From NCBI GenBank assembly GCA_002077045.2, contig KZ111145.1:1052321-1116320 (forward strand): a stretch of 64,000 bases of DNA. The letters run 5' to 3'. Positions within the stretch are counted from its first letter, which is position 1. Each line of letters starts with the position of its first letter. Made by a program: the position numbers and the translations under genes. This document shows positions 11,289 to 21,068 of this stretch, one piece after another. The notes beneath the pieces are model-generated. The model had not been told where the DNA came from. It was given only the letters and a program-made list of their open reading frames with translations, and did no database searches. This stretch comes from Rachicladosporium sp. CCFEE 5018. Its lineage: Eukaryota; Ascomycota; Dothideomycetes; Cladosporiales; Cladosporiaceae.

Positions 11289-11862
11289 ATGGAGCAATCC
11301 GAACGGAAAGTAATGGAAAACATAGCGTAGCAGAGTAGCAATGCTCAGCACTGTAATACAGCAGCTTCCGAATCGCCATGATCTGATCATCACCTCTCTC
11401 TCCATCATGTTAGCTGATCATACATGCACAAGTCGCTCGTGCTGTCTCCAAGCGACAAAGAGTGCTGTGATCCCATGTAATATTTCCGCTCCACCCGCCG
11501 CAGCCGAGCCCGAAGCCAAAGACCGCACCCCACCTCATCCACCATGTCCTCCGTAACATGCAACTGCCGTCATCTGCCCCGCGGTCAAGTGGACTGCAGT
11601 GCCAATGCATTGTTGGAGCATCACTGGTCTCCGACTATCTACCGTAAGTGCAAAGCATTCGTTTCTCGCGGACGCCAGTCCCCGATATTTCCCCCGTCCT
11701 CGCCTCCATCTTGCCTGTTGCATGTTCGCTAGATCCAGCTTTCGACACCTCATTACAGCCAGAGCACCGCGAATAGCTGCAAGAACCAGCGTCTTCGTCC
11801 CTATATCGAGCCAAGGGAAACATTCCCTGCTCCTCCCACTTGCCCTTCGACCGTTCGCGAAC
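11289..11862. other. Intergenic region before FAH-family gene
   Basis: The right part (11722-11862) is open in frame with the FAH gene and could be a targeting-peptide extension; see that entry. A short frame starting at 11544 ends by 11732 and has no recognisable domain. Confidence 0.4.
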
Positions 11863-12805
11863 ATGGCCCCTCTCACCTCCTGGAAACGCCTGATCCGCTA
11901 CGTCTCGAAAGACGGCTCGATCAAGTACGGCGAGCCCATAGTGTCCGGAGACAAGCCCGACATAGACGCTCTTGCGCAGTCGGGGAAGCTGAAGGTGAAG
12001 GTCCTTGAAGGTCCTTCGCCTTTCGAGGCCAAGGAGACAGGAGAAGAGGATGAAGTCAAGACGCTATTGGGTCCGTTGACGGCGAAGGATGTGCCGATTG
12101 TGAGATGTATTGGATTGAACTATAAGACGCATAGTACGTAGTCTCTGCGTGCAGTGAGTACTGGAGGACCAGGCTGATGATGATGTAGTCCTCGAAACCG
12201 GCTTCGACCTCCCCAAGAACCCCACCCTCTTCACCAAGCCCGGCCCAGCCGTAGGCGACACCCGCTCCCCTGTCCCAATACCTCCTCTCGGCCAGCCAAA
12301 GCTCGATTACGAAGGCGAGCTGACCGTCGTGATCGGAAAAGACGCCAAGAATATCTCGAAAGAGAACGCGCTGGACTATGTGGCAGGTTACTGCACGAGC
12401 AATGATGTCAGCTGTCGCGACTGGCAGATGGAGAAGGACAAGGCTGGTATGATGCCACAATTCACATTCAGCAAGAGCTTCGACAATTACCTCCCGCTTG
12501 GACCGGCGATTGTGAGTCCGCAGGTGCTTGGTGATGGGAGTGGATTGCGGTTGACTACGAAGGTTAACGGGGAGTTGAGGCAAGACTCGAATACTTCTGA
12601 GTTGTGGTTCGGGGTACGGGATCTGGTCGCTTTTCTCAGTCAAGGTCAGACGCTGCAAAGGGGTAGTTTGATCGTCACCGGGACGCCTGGAGGTGTGGGA
12701 CTGGCTATGAAGCCTACGCCAAAGTTCTTGAAGGATGGTGACGAGGTCGAGGTGGAGATTGAGGGGATCGGCAAGTGTGTGAATGTCATGGAATTCGAGA
12801 AGTAG
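11863..12805 (+). CDS. Fumarylacetoacetate hydrolase-family protein
   Basis: Two exons, 11863-12133 and 12189-12805, joined across a 55-bp GTACGT...TAG intron; 295 residues. Splicing gives THILETGFDLPKNPTLFTKP, the start of the FAH catalytic fold. The metal-binding acidic residues lie in LDYEGELTVVIG and SNDVSCRDWQ, and the usual GTPGGVG loop follows near the C-terminus. Members cleave C-C bonds in beta-diketo acids or decarboxylate oxaloacetate (FAHD1). I chose the ATG at 11863 because MAPLTSWKRLIRYV is a typical cytosolic fungal FAH beginning. An in-frame ATG at 11722 would add 47 residues starting MFARSSFRHLITARAPRI, rich in Arg/Ser and lacking acids, like a mitochondrial presequence. The same locus may therefore make two forms. 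The exact substrate cannot be read from sequence. Confidence 0.85.
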
Positions 12806-12963
12806 GGAATGAAGCATGTTGCAGTGAGCTGTGCAGCGACAAGGTGTATCACAGGCATAGGCGTCGCAGTGAGGCATGTTCCAGTGAGGATCCCAATGTT
12901 GAAACTTCTAGTAGTGAAGGATTCCGTGCTTGATGGTCTAATATAGATGGAGGCCAGGCGATC

Positions 12964-13758
12964 TCAGCCTATGATCCGCGCCTTCAATCCCCAGAGCATG
13001 TTGCTCACTAGTGGCAGCCAATGCTCCTCCACCTTCCCAGTCGCCCCCACAATCACAGCCTGCCCTCTGAACTCCTTTCTCCGATCTGCAAGTTCGATGA
13101 ACGCCGCACCCAGATCCGCATAGCTGATACCCGGCTGCGGCGGCGTGGCTTTGACGTCCGAAATGAAAGTATGACCTGTCGGTGTTGGTCCCGAGTCGTG
13201 TATTGATCCGGGATCAACGAAGATGAGATGCAGTAGAGTCTTGCCTCCTTCCTCCGCAACGGACTCGAGGTATTTGCAGGCCAAGTCGAGATCGTGGTAG
13301 ACGTAGTGGAGTGCGAACATGAGGAAGGCATGGACGGGTGCTGAAATGGCTTTGTTGTACTCGTCGTTCAATGACCCTGATCGAAGGACCAGAATTGTCG
13401 GGACAACGAACTCCGTACCACTCTCGTCTCGCAAATCTCTCAGCGCGGCTACGATCGTCTCGATGGTGTCTTGCGCGACCCGGTTCGATGCTGTGGGCAC
13501 GTTCGTCGCAATGCACATGTGGATGACATCTGCGCCTCGGATGCAGGCTTTCATGTCCTCGACGGACGAGATCGGACCTTCCGTGATCGTGACGGGGAAC
13601 TTTGGCTTGGTGGTCAAATCCGGGAATGCAGCGATGAGCTTCGAATTTGAACGGACCAGGATGTTGAGCTGAAGATCTGTTGGAGGATTGACTAGCAGAG
13701 CACGGAGGATGGCCGAACCGGTGGCGCCTGTCGCGCCTAGAAGAGCGTGGGTTACCAT
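12964..13758 (-). CDS. NAD(P)-binding Rossmann-fold oxidoreductase (NmrA-like)
   Basis: 264 residues from the ATG at 13758; the open frame runs further upstream but without an ATG or domain sequence. The protein starts HALLGATGATGSAILRAL, a Rossmann dinucleotide-binding loop (GxTGxxG type) right at the N-terminus, as in NmrA-like and isoflavone-reductase-like proteins. ILVRSNSKL is placed where the NADP ribose-phosphate contact (Arg) lies. No SDR Tyr-x3-Lys motif is clear, so an atypical or NmrA-like member is more likely than a classical dehydrogenase. The C-terminal half (ISDVKATPPQPGISYADLG) resembles the late Rossmann segments of this group. It converges on the FAH gene with 158 bp between the stops. 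Substrate unknown. Confidence 0.7.
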   Translation of the reverse strand: MVTHALLGATGATGSAILRALLVNPPTDLQLNILVRSNSKLIAAFPDLTTKPKFPVTITEGPISSVEDMKACIRGADVIHMCIATNVPTASNRVAQDTIETIVAALRDLRDESGTEFVVPTILVLRSGSLNDEYNKAISAPVHAFLMFALHYVYHDLDLACKYLESVAEEGGKTLLHLIFVDPGSIHDSGPTPTGHTFISDVKATPPQPGISYADLGAAFIELADRRKEFRGQAVIVGATGKVEEHWLPLVSNMLWGLKARIIG

Positions 13759-15140
13759 ATTGCGTTGGAGGTAGCGGATTCGAGGAAGTGCAAGTACGTT
13801 TTCCTGGTTCCTTGGACGCAAAGAGACCTGATATCCACTGCCAATCGTGTGGTTGTTGTGGTTGTGGTATAGGATCCAGTCGGTTGCAACTCTAGGATCC
13901 TGGTCCTGATAGGTTATCGACAAAGAAGTATCCTCTGCCCTTCAATGGTACCGCGATTCTGACTTGTTGATCTGACTGTGTGGGCGAGTGTGGGAGAAGA
14001 GTCCAACGATCAAAAGAAATAGAGATACGAGAGCTGCAGAGAATGACTACAAGAATCGAATATACCTACTTTACTGAGGTTGACCGTCCACAGCATACTC
14101 GTCGTTTCGCCCGAATGCCCGTCCGGGACTATGACGATTGAAAGGCTTGAAACCGTACTTACCGCGTGTGGACAATGTCGCGAGTCAAAGGCTGATGGTC
14201 ACTGACTGTGCTGATCTCTCGCATACCCATCAGACCTCATTTGTGTTTTGATGGATTGTTCTTTGGACTGTGATGCAGTGTGACCAGACGCGGACGATCC
14301 CACGCCAAGACAGTCGAAGACAACCTTTGATCTTCGATGCCACCTCACATAACGGCCTCACTGTGTGTGTTGCCCTGGGTCTTTGGCTTTCCTCCTCGCA
14401 CCTGTGCCTACGTCCAGTAAACTCGGTTCAGCCAGACAATGGTAGGCGCAATGTTGGCGTCCGAGAGTTAGCTTGCCATTGAAGTCCTACCCTGCCTCGC
14501 TGCCATGTGTGGTAGGCTACTTCAACTGAGGGATGTCCCTGGATTGTTGCTGGCAACCTCGCTGCACCAGATTGGAGGTCTGATCTACGCTGCTATCGAC
14601 TGAGCCCGCGATAGTCTGCTCACTGCTGGACAGCCGATGAGGAAGCGTCTGGACATGTCGCTGATGGCTTCTGTCCCTCTATGGCGCGCAGACACGACCT
14701 CGACGTCTATGGCACAGTTCGTCGCGGCATGGGAACCTTCGCGATCTCCGAAGTTCTCAAGCGAGTAGAAAGTTGCAGCAACGATTTCTAGGACCAGATA
14801 TGAGGCCGGATTCTACAGTCTATGCAATGGCAGCGGCAGCAAGTAAGTGAATGCATCACTACGAAGGAGGTTCACTAACTCAATGGTGGTTGCCTTCAAT
14901 TGCACTTGATCGTGGCAGTCGGAATACCATTCCCCTCTCATATGTAGACGCTTCACTAATCACGTCCCCAATGCACGCATCCCTCCATGGGTCGTTCTTT
15001 CCTCATGTCTTCACCAGCAAATGCAACTTCACCTCTCTTCCCCCTTCACATTACCCTCGAACTCCAGCAGCACTCTCGCGTATCTCCTGAAACTCTTCCA
15101 CCTTCCACATTCATCCTGCACCTACACAGCAACATCTACA
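13759..15140. other. Intergenic region running into the triplicated segment
   Basis: Upstream of both the oxidoreductase (-) and the hypothetical gene (+). 13759-14375 is seen once in the window; from 14376 onward the sequence recurs at 16253 and 42575. No convincing open frame or RNA gene. Confidence 0.5.
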
Positions 15141-16152
15141 ATGGAAGACCCAATGCCCAATCCAGCAGCAGAACGCATCGGCAAAGCAGACGACTGTCGG
15201 ATCTCAGAGCGACTAGCACACATCCAGCTCACTAGCTTCAACCTGCTCACGATTCTAGGGATGCCGGCGGTGAACGGGATGATTGCGCCAGTCTTACCGG
15301 CTGTGATGCCGAGAAGCGTCATGGAGGCCGACAAGCTGCAGGTGTTGGAAGATGGGGGCTTGCTGGGTAGCCGCGCTACTCTCACTGAGATGGTGGAAGG
15401 GGATGAAGACGAGAGGGCGCGGAGTGCGTTTGCGTGGCTTGAGGGGCTCAGGGAGCGAGTGAAGGCGCAGCAGCAGACGTGCGAGCAAAGAGCAGTGATC
15501 TGTGATCGAAACGAGCGACTTGGCGAGTTGCAGGGTCTAACCAGAGTGCCATCGAAAGGCCGCCGGATGAGCAAGCCTACCCCTCAAAAACCTGTGAAGA
15601 AGCTGAGGATTGTCGTGCATCCTCCTACGACGGAGCACGAGGAAGGCGAGATTCACTCGGCGCCGATTGTCTGCCAGTCCAAGCGCACGGCTCAGCTCAA
15701 GGGAGAGGCTTTACCGATTCCTGCTGAACGGACTCTTCGCACTTCGGCTAGCTTCCCAGTCATGAGCAAGACCTCTCACAGGCCATCGGGACTCTCGGAG
15801 TCGCTACAACAGCGTACCATACAGCACCCTACCGACCTGATCCTCTCGACTGGAGAGCTAACTCGTAATGTCGATCTGGAACCTAAGACCACGGAGCACC
15901 AGGCTCATCTCAACGCCGTACCCACGGTCCCTTCTCCCTCGCTAGCCCTCATCCCGCGTACAGGCCTGCCCCAGCCTCCGGCTTTCGCGCCCGCCTCTCC
16001 ACCATCAGCTTACCTCTCCCCACGCTCCCATTACCTACCAATCCACCAGCCCTTCCACTGGACCTCCCATCTCTCCACAACACTGCACACCTGGCTCTCC
16101 CACCCCGATACTCGCGCAATCCAGCACCCAATCCAGGAACTCACACTCACCG
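14376..16152 (+). repeat. 1777-bp triplicated segment, copy 1
   Basis: Begins tgggtctttggctttcc and ends ...ctcacactcaccg directly at the N gap. It aligns without a length change to 16253-18029 and 42575-44351. I counted roughly a dozen single-base differences and no indels among the three. It contains the promoter and first 337 codons of a hypothetical gene. The coincidence of segment ends with gap edges points to an unresolved assembly overlap rather than a natural tandem duplication. Confidence 0.85.
15141..16152 (+). CDS. Hypothetical protein, copy 1, cut by assembly gap
   Basis: The first 337 codons of the protein that is complete at 17018-18661. The ATG at 15141 is preferred over upstream frame-open positions because MEDPMPNPAAERIG is shared by all copies and follows a reasonable A-rich context. 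The frame runs to the last base before the gap, so the C-terminal 210 or so residues are missing. Differences from copy 2 include Leu/His and Ala/Glu changes around residues 36-43. Probably the same gene as copy 2, duplicated by unmerged contig ends. No known domain. Confidence 0.7.
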
Positions 16153-16252
16153 NNNNNNNNNNNNNNNNNNNNNNNNNNNNNNNNNNNNNNNNNNNNNNNN
16201 NNNNNNNNNNNNNNNNNNNNNNNNNNNNNNNNNNNNNNNNNNNNNNNNNNNN
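16153..16252. other. Assembly gap, 100 N
   Basis: Exactly 100 Ns, the conventional size for a gap of unknown length. The sequence after it repeats what lies from 14376 on. Confidence 0.99.
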
Positions 16253-18029
16253 TGGGTCTTTGGCTTTCCTCCTCGCACCTGTGCCTACGTCCAGTAAACT
16301 CGGTTCAGCCAGACAATGGTAGGCGCAATGTTGGCGTCCGAGAGTTAGCTTGTCATTGAAGTCCTACCCTGCCTCGCTGCCATGTGTGGTAGGCTACTTC
16401 AACTGAGGGATGTCCCTGGATTGTTGCTGGCAACCTCGCTGCACCAAATTGGAGGTCTGATTTACGCTGCTATCGACTGAGCCCGCGATAGTCTGCTCAC
16501 TGCTGGACAGCCGATGAGGAAGCGTCTGGTCATGTCGCTGATGGCTTCTGTCCCTCTATGGCGCGCAGACACGACCTCGACGTCTATGGCACAGTTCGTC
16601 GCGGCATGGGAACCTTCGCGATCTCCGAAGTTCTCAAGCGAGTAGAAAGTTGCAGCAACGATTTCTAGGACCAGATATGAGGCCGGATTCTATAGTCTAT
16701 GCAATGGCAGCGGCAGCAAGTAAGTGAATGCATCACTACGAAGGAGGTTCACTAACTCAATGGTGGTTGCTTTCAATTGTACTTGATCGTGGCAGTCGGA
16801 ATACCATTCCCCTCTCATATGTAGACGCTTCACTAATCACGTCCCCAATGCACGCATCCCTCCATGGGTCGTTCTTTCCTCATGTCTTCACCAGCAAATG
16901 CAACTTCACCTCTCTTCCCCCTTCACATTACCCTCGAACTCCAGCAGCACTCTCGCGTATCTCCTGAAACTCTTCCACCTTCCACATTCATCCTGCACCT
17001 ACACAGCAACATCTACAATGGAAGACCCAATGCCCAATCCAGCAGCAGAACGCATCGGCAAAGCAGACGACTGTCGGATCTCAGAGCGACTAGCACACAT
17101 CCAGCTCACTAGCTTCAACCTGCACACGATTCTAGGGATGCCGGAGGTGAACGGGATGATTGCGCCAGTCTTACCGGCTGTGATGCCGAGAAGCGTCATG
17201 GAGGCCGACAAGCTGCAGGTGTTGGAAGATGGGGGCTTGCTGGGTAGCCGCGCTACTCTCACTGAGATGGTGGAAGGGGATGAAGACGAGAGGGCGCGGA
17301 GTGCGTTTGCGTGGCTTGAGGGGCTCAGGGAGCGAGTGAAGGCGCAGCAGCAGACGTGCGAGCAAAGAGCAGTGATCTGTGATCGAAACGAGCGACTTGG
17401 CGAGTTGCAGGGTCTAACCAGAGTGCCATCGAAAGGCCGCCGGATGAGCAAGCCTACCCCTCAAAAACCTGTGAAGAAGCTGAGGATTGTCGTGCATCCT
17501 CCTACGACGGAGCACGAGGCAGGCGAGATTCACTCGGCGCCGATTGTCTGCCCGTCCAAGCGCACGGCTCAGCTCAAGGGAGAGGCTTTACCGATTCCTG
17601 CTGAACGGACTCTTCGCACTTCGGCTAGCTTCCCAGTCATGAGCAAGACCTCTCACAGGCCATCGGGACTCTCGGAGTCGCTACAACAGCGTACCATACA
17701 GCACCCTACCGACCTGATCCTCTCGACTGGAGAGCTAACTCGTAATGTCGATCTGGAACCTAAGACCACGGAGCACCAGGCTCATCTCAACGCCGTACCC
17801 ACGGTCCCTTCTCCCTCGCTAGCCCTCATCCCGCGTACAGGCCTGCCCCAGCCTCCGGCTTTCGCGCCCGCCTCTCCACCATCAGCTTACCTCTCCCCAC
17901 GCTCCCATTACCTACCAATCCACCAGCCCTTCCATTGGACCTCCCATCTCTCCACAACACTGCACACCTGGCTCTCCCACCCCGATACTCGCGCAATCCA
18001 GCACCCAATCCAGGAACTCACACTCACCG
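16253..18029 (+). repeat. 1777-bp triplicated segment, copy 2
   Basis: Starts immediately after the first gap. I found no difference from copy 3 over the first 760 bp or so. At later variable sites copy 3 matches copy 1 instead. It is the beginning of collinear block A (16253 to about 34600). Confidence 0.85.
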
Positions 18030-18661
18030 CCTCAGCGCCACAGCCGCCCGGGGGAGTAAGGCTACTGAGTCAGTTCGAGGGCGTGCTGCGGCACAGGATG
18101 AAGTTCATGCGGATTCTGCTACCGATTGAAGTGAGTTGGGAGTTCGCGGACAGGGACTGGGTGGTCATCAGCTGCACTCATAGCCCCATACAGGCCGCTC
18201 CAGCCTCGCAGACGCCAGCCACGCGGCCCTCGACTTCGGTTCTCCGCCCTCGGATCATCTCGCCGCCGACGTCGCCTGGACTCGTTCAGAGGGGAAAGGA
18301 ATGTGCGCCCTACTTGCTCCTCGCTATCCCCGTCTCGGCGCTACGGACCTGGAGCGTGACGTACCCGCACTCCGCTTCCCTGGCTCCGCCGCCAATGCAG
18401 CCTGTTTACCCCTACGACTCATCGTCCGACAAAGCCGCCGCCACAGATGTCACGCCCAAGGGCTCCACCACGCGACCCCATCGCACGAGGATGCTGGTGC
18501 ATAGTCCGGGCATCATGCCGCTGGTGCACGGCAAGGGGATGAGTCCGGCGTTGTTGATGGATTGGGTTGGGGCTGTGGCGAGGGGCCAGGGCGGAGGAGG
18601 CATCTGCGAGGTGAGGAGTTTGGGGGCTGTGCCGGTAGGAGGGGATGTGGTCGGGGCGTAA
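17018..18661 (+). CDS. Hypothetical fungal protein (block A copy)
   Basis: Single exon, 547 residues, ATG at 17018. I do not recognise the family. Residues about 20-150 are predicted helical and moderately charged (SERLAHIQLTSFNL, WLEGLRERVKAQQQ), followed by a Pro/Ser/Thr-rich middle. A more ordered C-terminal region includes LSQFEGVLRHRMKFMRILLP and CAPYLLLAIPVSALRTW, ending in a Gly-rich MDWVGAVARGQGGGGICEV. No signal peptide or membrane segment is evident. The stretch around residues 345-430 differs strongly from the block B copy while both flanks are almost identical, so constraint or conversion is uneven along the gene. It converges on NOP58. Confidence 0.7.
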   Translation: MEDPMPNPAAERIGKADDCRISERLAHIQLTSFNLHTILGMPEVNGMIAPVLPAVMPRSVMEADKLQVLEDGGLLGSRATLTEMVEGDEDERARSAFAWLEGLRERVKAQQQTCEQRAVICDRNERLGELQGLTRVPSKGRRMSKPTPQKPVKKLRIVVHPPTTEHEAGEIHSAPIVCPSKRTAQLKGEALPIPAERTLRTSASFPVMSKTSHRPSGLSESLQQRTIQHPTDLILSTGELTRNVDLEPKTTEHQAHLNAVPTVPSPSLALIPRTGLPQPPAFAPASPPSAYLSPRSHYLPIHQPFHWTSHLSTTLHTWLSHPDTRAIQHPIQELTLTASAPQPPGGVRLLSQFEGVLRHRMKFMRILLPIEVSWEFADRDWVVISCTHSPIQAAPASQTPATRPSTSVLRPRIISPPTSPGLVQRGKECAPYLLLAIPVSALRTWSVTYPHSASLAPPPMQPVYPYDSSSDKAAATDVTPKGSTTRPHRTRMLVHSPGIMPLVHGKGMSPALLMDWVGAVARGQGGGGICEVRSLGAVPVGGDVVGA

Positions 18662-19038
18662 TGTATCAAGGATATTGAGCAGTGAGGGTGTGCGGCGTGG
18701 GCGGAGAGCAACCCCTGTGGAATGGAACCGAATGGGTAGGGTCAGAGAGACAGGCTTGAGGTCTCGATTGGGAGGACCACAGCGGGTTGGCTGCTGCAGG
18801 GGCCGTGGCCAATCCCTCCGTGATGACGATGAGGACCCAGCAGGTGAGAACGCCACGAGAAGATAGCATCGTGAAGTGGTATGTGTACGTTCGATAATCA
18901 GATATACACAGCCGCGTCCGTTCCACATCGCAGACAGAACGACCCGACAACGCCAACTGCATGCTTCCACAGCGATTGCCAAACCCCCTGAACGCCAGTG
19001 AAGCACAACTCACATCCACAACCCGGTCCCCGGTCCCC
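18662..19038. other. Convergent intergenic region
   Basis: 377 bp between the hypothetical gene and NOP58. Alignable to 45005-45376 in block B with scattered substitutions. No gene seen. Confidence 0.5.
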
Positions 19039-20847
19039 TCACGTCTTCACCTTCTTACTCTTCTTCTTCTCCACCCCATTAACCTTCACCTCCTCCTCAG
19101 CAGGCCTCTTCTTACTCACCACCTCCTCCGCACCCCCCTTACTCGCCTTTGCAGCCTTCTTCTCAGCTTTCGCAGCCTTCTTGGCGGCCTTGGCAGCTTT
19201 CCTCGCAGCCTTCTCCTCCTTCGTTTCCTTGCCCTCGCTCTTCACTGCGCTGCCATTCACGCCGGCGGGGGGCGGTGGAGGTGTGTCATCTTCGTCCATC
19301 TCGACGTCAGGAGCAGCGACGACCGTAGGCTCGGTTGCAGGGGTGGGGAGGAGCTTGTCGCGCTTTGCTTTCTTGGACGACGAGGGCTTTGTGTCCGGCG
19401 TCACAGGGTCAAGTTCCTCGACTAGCTTGCGCTTCTTACTGCTCGACTTCTCCTCTACTGGTGCAGCGGCAGCCTCAGCATCAGCAGCAATCCCATCAGC
19501 GTCAGGATTATACTTCCTGGCTTCCTTGATCTCCCATTTGCCTGGCTGACTCTGGCCTTGCGGACCGATAGCCACGCCCGTGCTTCGCAGCGGCTTGCCC
19601 TCGAGTGCTCGCAGTCGTCGTTCGACAAGCATACGCCCGTTGACACCTACAGATGCTTTCTCCTCTTCGGTCGGCTCCTCGCCCTTTCCTTCACCTGCTT
19701 GACCCCAGTCGGACAGAGCGTCTACACGCAGACCGAGTGTGGCTTTCGTAGCGAGCATACGTGCGATCTTGCCCTTGTTCTTACCCGTTGCTTGACCGAT
19801 GAGGGAGGCGTGGTAGATGAGGCCGTATTTGGGTGTGTCGTGTTTTGTCTTCAGAGCGCGGAAAAGGGCTTTCTCGGCGCCGAGGATCTGGACTGTAGAG
19901 GCGGGGGACTTGGCGAGATTCATGAGTGAGCCGGCGTGGGCGATGAGACGGGCGCCGACTAGGTCGCCGACAAGGGCTGTCAAGTTCGGGGCGATGGCTA
20001 GCATGCGGGCGGAGAGGTAGGAGGAGAGCTGTTGGCGGTATTCGGTGAAGTTCACGACTTGCTCGGCGAGCGCCGAGATGTTGTCTAGATCCTCCTGCGT
20101 GATCTCGGTACCCATGCTGACTTCTGCCGCGGCCTTGACAGCTCCTTCGATCTCTTCAGGCAAGATTGATGTCAAGTCTGTGGTCTGAGCTGACGTGCGC
20201 ATGCCCATTGCGAGGATCACACGGGAGTATGCGACGTTGTCGTTGATGATGCGGGCCATCTCAGGGAAGTGCCAGCCATACCACTCCTTCACTCGCATGG
20301 CGTATGTATTCAGCTCCTTGTCAAGGTCGTCCAGCAGAGCGATGGCTTGGATGATCATAGTATCCACCTTATCCGGGCTGAACTTGAGCTTATGTCTGCT
20401 CAAGCTATGCGACAACCCCAAGCTCATGGTGGTGAAGTCGCTGGGTAGGATATCGGGGATAAGCGATGGCAAGTGTTCCCGAATCGCACGAAACACATCT
20501 GCAGTCGTCGAGTCGGAGATAGGCGAGATGTCCAGCCCAGGCAGCTTTGTGATGGCATTCCCGAGCTTAGGGTCTGCCACGGCGAGCGAGACTTTCTTCT
20601 CGTCCTTGATCGAGTCGAGCATGCTGGCCAGCATTGGCGTGACTTTGCCCTCTGTCAGCGCCGCGGCCTCTTCCAGCGCACTGCTGGCATTCTCGAACTT
20701 GCGGAACTCCTTGAGTTTCAACAGGCCTGCAGTGCCTTGGGCTGTGCTTGTCTCGCTGACGAGGTCATCGCGCTTGAGAAGTTTCGTGTCCTTGGCTTTG
20801 AGCAGCGCATATCCCGCCGAAGTCTCGGTGAGGATGAAGAGGGTCAT
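19039..20847 (-). CDS. NOP58: Nucleolar box C/D snoRNP protein Nop58
   Basis: Intronless, 602 residues, ATG at 20847. It begins MTLFILTETSAGYALLKAKD, the Nop5/Nop58 N-terminal domain. A NOSIC region (WYGWHFPEMARIINDN) and the Nop domain (ALVGDLVGARLIAHAGSL; LGAEKALFRALK; GLIYHASLIGQA; LGLRVDALSDW) follow. The C-terminal 170 residues are an acidic/basic tail ending in KKKSKKVKT, the usual KKE/D tail. Nop58 is a core protein of box C/D snoRNPs that guide 2'-O-methylation of rRNA with fibrillarin. It acts in the nucleolus and is essential in yeast. It shares a 221-bp promoter with the ARP10-like gene. The block B copy differs at only a few residues. Confidence 0.97.
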   Translation of the reverse strand: MTLFILTETSAGYALLKAKDTKLLKRDDLVSETSTAQGTAGLLKLKEFRKFENASSALEEAAALTEGKVTPMLASMLDSIKDEKKVSLAVADPKLGNAITKLPGLDISPISDSTTADVFRAIREHLPSLIPDILPSDFTTMSLGLSHSLSRHKLKFSPDKVDTMIIQAIALLDDLDKELNTYAMRVKEWYGWHFPEMARIINDNVAYSRVILAMGMRTSAQTTDLTSILPEEIEGAVKAAAEVSMGTEITQEDLDNISALAEQVVNFTEYRQQLSSYLSARMLAIAPNLTALVGDLVGARLIAHAGSLMNLAKSPASTVQILGAEKALFRALKTKHDTPKYGLIYHASLIGQATGKNKGKIARMLATKATLGLRVDALSDWGQAGEGKGEEPTEEEKASVGVNGRMLVERRLRALEGKPLRSTGVAIGPQGQSQPGKWEIKEARKYNPDADGIAADAEAAAAPVEEKSSSKKRKLVEELDPVTPDTKPSSSKKAKRDKLLPTPATEPTVVAAPDVEMDEDDTPPPPPAGVNGSAVKSEGKETKEEKAARKAAKAAKKAAKAEKKAAKASKGGAEEVVSKKRPAEEEVKVNGVEKKKSKKVKT

Positions 20848-21068
20848 GTTGTCGGTGATTGAGTAGATGACGGGCTATAGAGATTAGTGCGGAGGCATGC
20901 GGGTGTAGACAATGCCCGGCGGATGTGCAGCAAACGCAGTCCTTCAAAGCTCCAGCGATGAAGCTCAATTTTTCGGGCGGGTTGAACTTCGGCAGAATTT
21001 GACGCCAAGACTTCTCTCGCGACAGCTCATTGACCACCACATCCTCTCGACTCGGCCCTCAGGCAGCC
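20848..21068. promoter_or_regulatory. Bidirectional promoter NOP58 / ARP10 with PAC-RRPE-like pair
   Basis: Head-to-head 221-bp interval. GCGATGAA at 20955-20962 and AATTTTTC at 20967-20974 lie side by side, about 110-125 bp upstream of the NOP58 start. They resemble the PAC (GCGATGAG) and RRPE (A/T-rich GAAAATTTT) elements that mark ribosome-biogenesis promoters in fungi. The pair is unchanged in the block B promoter. Neither is an exact consensus match. Confidence 0.5.

Noticed and set aside
11544..11732. Small gene upstream of the FAH gene
   Set aside because: A 62-codon frame without domain or splice support, overlapping the putative FAH leader.
14376..18661. Genuine tandem duplication of the hypothetical gene
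   Set aside because: The first copy is cut by a gap exactly where the copies stop being identical, and the second starts at a gap edge; an assembly overlap explains this better.
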